NCBI GenBank assembly: GCA_017512025.1
Contig: JAFWHH010000008.1
Coordinates: forward strand, 354,748-418,747
DNA from: Clostridia bacterium
GTDB lineage: Bacteria > Bacillota > Clostridia > TANB77 > CAG-508
Reading direction: 5' to 3'
DNA: 64,000 bases
Shown here: piece after piece, positions 63,401 to 64,000 of the stretch
Layout: each line of letters begins with the position of its first letter
How positions within the stretch are numbered: the stretch's first letter is position 1
Made by a program: the position numbers and the translations under genes
The notes under the pieces: model-generated
Told to the model about the DNA's origin: nothing
Databases searched by the model: none
Seen by the model: only the letters and a program-made list of their open reading frames with translations

Positions 63401-64000
63401 CTTCGAACTTAGCACTATAGTTTGTAATTAAGTTACCTTTTTCATCAACTTTATATAGTTTAACACTAAAGTCTCCTGATGATCTTACTTTTGGTTTGTT
63501 CTTTAGGTAAATGCTAATTGTTGCTGTTTCTTCATCTATGAACCAAGCAGCACTATTTTCACCTATGTATTCACCATCTTTTTCACTTAATGAAATTTCA
63601 TCAGATCCTAAATTAAATGTTGTCTTTTCTGTATCTAATACATATTTATTATCTACTTGTTTAAAATCTACATTTAATACTAGTAATCTTAATTCTTTTT
63701 CATATCCTTCTGGTGCCTCTGTTTCTTTGATTTGATATTGATAGTGGTCTTTTACATCTTCTATTTCAACATTTTCATCAATTGTTGCAACACCATCTTT
63801 TGTCTTAACATCAATATATCCAATGTTAATTTTTCCGTTATGTCTTGTTCCTTCGAATCTAGCACTATAGTCTGTAATTAGTTTTCCTTCTTCGTCTACT
63901 TTATATAAGTTAACGTTGAATTTACCTTCTGGTTTTACTTCTTCTTTGTTCTTTAAATAAATATTAATTGTTGCTGTTTCTTCATTTATAAACCATGAAG
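60438..64000 (-). CDS. Giant surface protein C, C-terminal 1187 residues or more (runs off the window end)
   Basis: The frame is open to the window edge; an ATG at 63398 is internal, because homologous repeat sequence continues upstream of it in frame. Visible upstream to downstream: two SpaA-like units of about 134 residues (each with INIYLKNK or ISIYLKNK, then a LYKVDE(E/K)GXLIT start and an ETEAP(E/V)G close), further SpaA-like units (FNLNLVKRKDVDNNNDGTND), one D2-like domain (VIHKGVKTVENQNSGYDKN), and a C-terminal DUF11-like pair (DLALRKYITNVK, FDLALRKWVTKAI), then a membrane helix and KKSFKEI. No LPxTG. It is closely related to the end of giant B, so the two arose by duplication of a module set. 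Likely a surface adhesin or pilin-like stalk. Confidence 0.85.
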   Translation of the reverse strand, partial: SWFINEETATINIYLKNKEEVKPEGKFNVNLYKVDEEGKLITDYSARFEGTRHNGKINIGYIDVKTKDGVATIDENVEIEDVKDHYQYQIKETEAPEGYEKELRLLVLNVDFKQVDNKYVLDTEKTTFNLGSDEISLSEKDGEYIGENSAAWFIDEETATISIYLKNKPKVRSSGDFSVKLYKVDEKGNLITNYSAKFEGMRHNGKINVKNIKVETVNGIATIDENVVIEDINDSYKYMINETEAPVGFKKVLETLVLAMNFKEVGTKRIIDTENTVFNFGSTVVAPSSEAGVFDNNETASWFIDEETATINIYLKNERDSRTFNLNLVKRKDVDNNNDGTNDPLAGAEFKITIDDGKGNVVTKEGLTTDKNGRIPTISDIAIEDENVTYTVTVEETKAPEGYIGLDKPVTFTAKSTIKDNVYVLEPVEMSALENEARISREIKADEIYIEAENRAVPVIHKGVKTVENQNSGYDKNEIQTWVINTTVPYGIKDYTKYVVTDTIDYEKSKVEEKRIEFINEDKPEENVVVKYKGTDTVLEEGKDYYVFFDKDTKVLVVTFINNDFEGGKSLKEGTKLEITFKTKFTLDADGNIIGLNQSIPNTSHLTYGVSGKEETAKSETPEVHTGGVGVFKYDEVSGKALEGAHFKIARSEEDARNGKFIKLRAEDGNETDEDYEVVSDANGHAEFVGLEFGEDAEGKVEMSNGIYTYDWKKVSTTYYIVETEAPEEYNKITDVVPAVVKAENYDNIDLTKYVEIGNRPKEYDLALRKYITNVKAYDHDGNVIDRNITDREPRVTITDEFKNKEVTTAIYEHTKEPVIVQQGNIVTYNIRVYNEGPEDAYASLVKDDIPEGTEFVAYTEGDGSINDKYNWKLLDADGNETSEISNAKYIITDYLAGGEENLIKAFDPDTMNELDFRTLQVQFRVTEPNTSERILTNYAQISEMTNAKGKVVTDRDSKPDEWNEGEDDQDIENIKLLYFDLALRKWVTKAIVYENGQEVVYETGHHAEDDPEDVVKVDLKKSKLSSIVVKFEYQIRVTNEGKIGGSATEVTDHIPEGLVFDEADNTIWTKVDDNTIVTDALKDTYLEPGESAEVTVVLRWVNSASNLGIKNNIAEISKDYNEYGVADIDSTPGNYKWGEDDIDDAPVMLAIKTGSIATQCVALGVAVLFILVFGVKGIKKSFKEI

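Noticed and set aside
63064..63735. Plus-strand frames at the window end
   Set aside because: They are mirror frames of repeat sequence in giant C, which is open to the window edge on the minus strand.

Overview
The window is an AT-rich chromosome segment whose gene set (mecA, pepV, pyrimidine-nucleoside phosphorylase, htrA, ddl, Fic, isopeptide-type surface adhesins) fits a Gram-positive, probably gut-associated Clostridia-like Firmicute using the standard code (TGA acts as stop). I cannot name a family from sequence alone. No rRNA, CRISPR array, insertion sequence, phage or replication gene was seen.

Layout. 1-11.7 kb is almost all minus strand. It holds the start of a Nudix hydrolase, two wall-anchored surface peptidases (a HExxH protein at 327-2747 and a papain-like one at 6434-9898) that share Big_3-type domains, a near-identical C-terminal module and an IPxTG sorting signal, and between and after them small single genes: YbjQ family, a coiled-coil membrane protein, peptidase S51, XRE-Fic, sirtuin, AlkD-like, GNAT and HAD. 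11.9-17.5 kb carries pepV, then a minus-strand operon (membrane protein, rnhB, pdp), htrA on the plus strand, and tRNA-Lys(CUU). 20-28 kb holds mecA, an M23 peptidase that seems to need an ATT start codon, a NadR-like nucleotidyltransferase, a wall-precursor operon (alpha/beta hydrolase, membrane-embedded MurF, Ddl), a Sel1-repeat protein and a YugP-type zinc peptidase. 30.9-64 kb is dominated by three giant surface proteins of 5140, 3821 and more than 1187 residues, built of SpaA/Cna-B-like, GLUG, mucin-binding-like and DUF11-like repeats, each of them membrane-anchored and without a sortase motif.

Into this AT-rich background are set transcription units of visibly higher GC and different codon use. 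They are three tandem paralogues (17650-19788), a radical SAM/SPASM enzyme translationally coupled to a membrane protein with a CxCxCxC tail (28333-30688), an HD-domain phosphohydrolase (58432-59145), and more mildly a WG-repeat protein (59212-60264). These units tend to have strong sigma-A promoters with inverted repeats in the -35/-10 spacer and compact, GC-rich terminator hairpins, so they look like acquired cassettes.

The best candidates for an undescribed system are the radical SAM plus Cys-rich-tail membrane protein pair (a RiPP-like maturation of a membrane protein's cytoplasmic tail) and the unknown three-paralogue family with a shared palindromic promoter. Whether either is truly new needs a database search that could not be run here.
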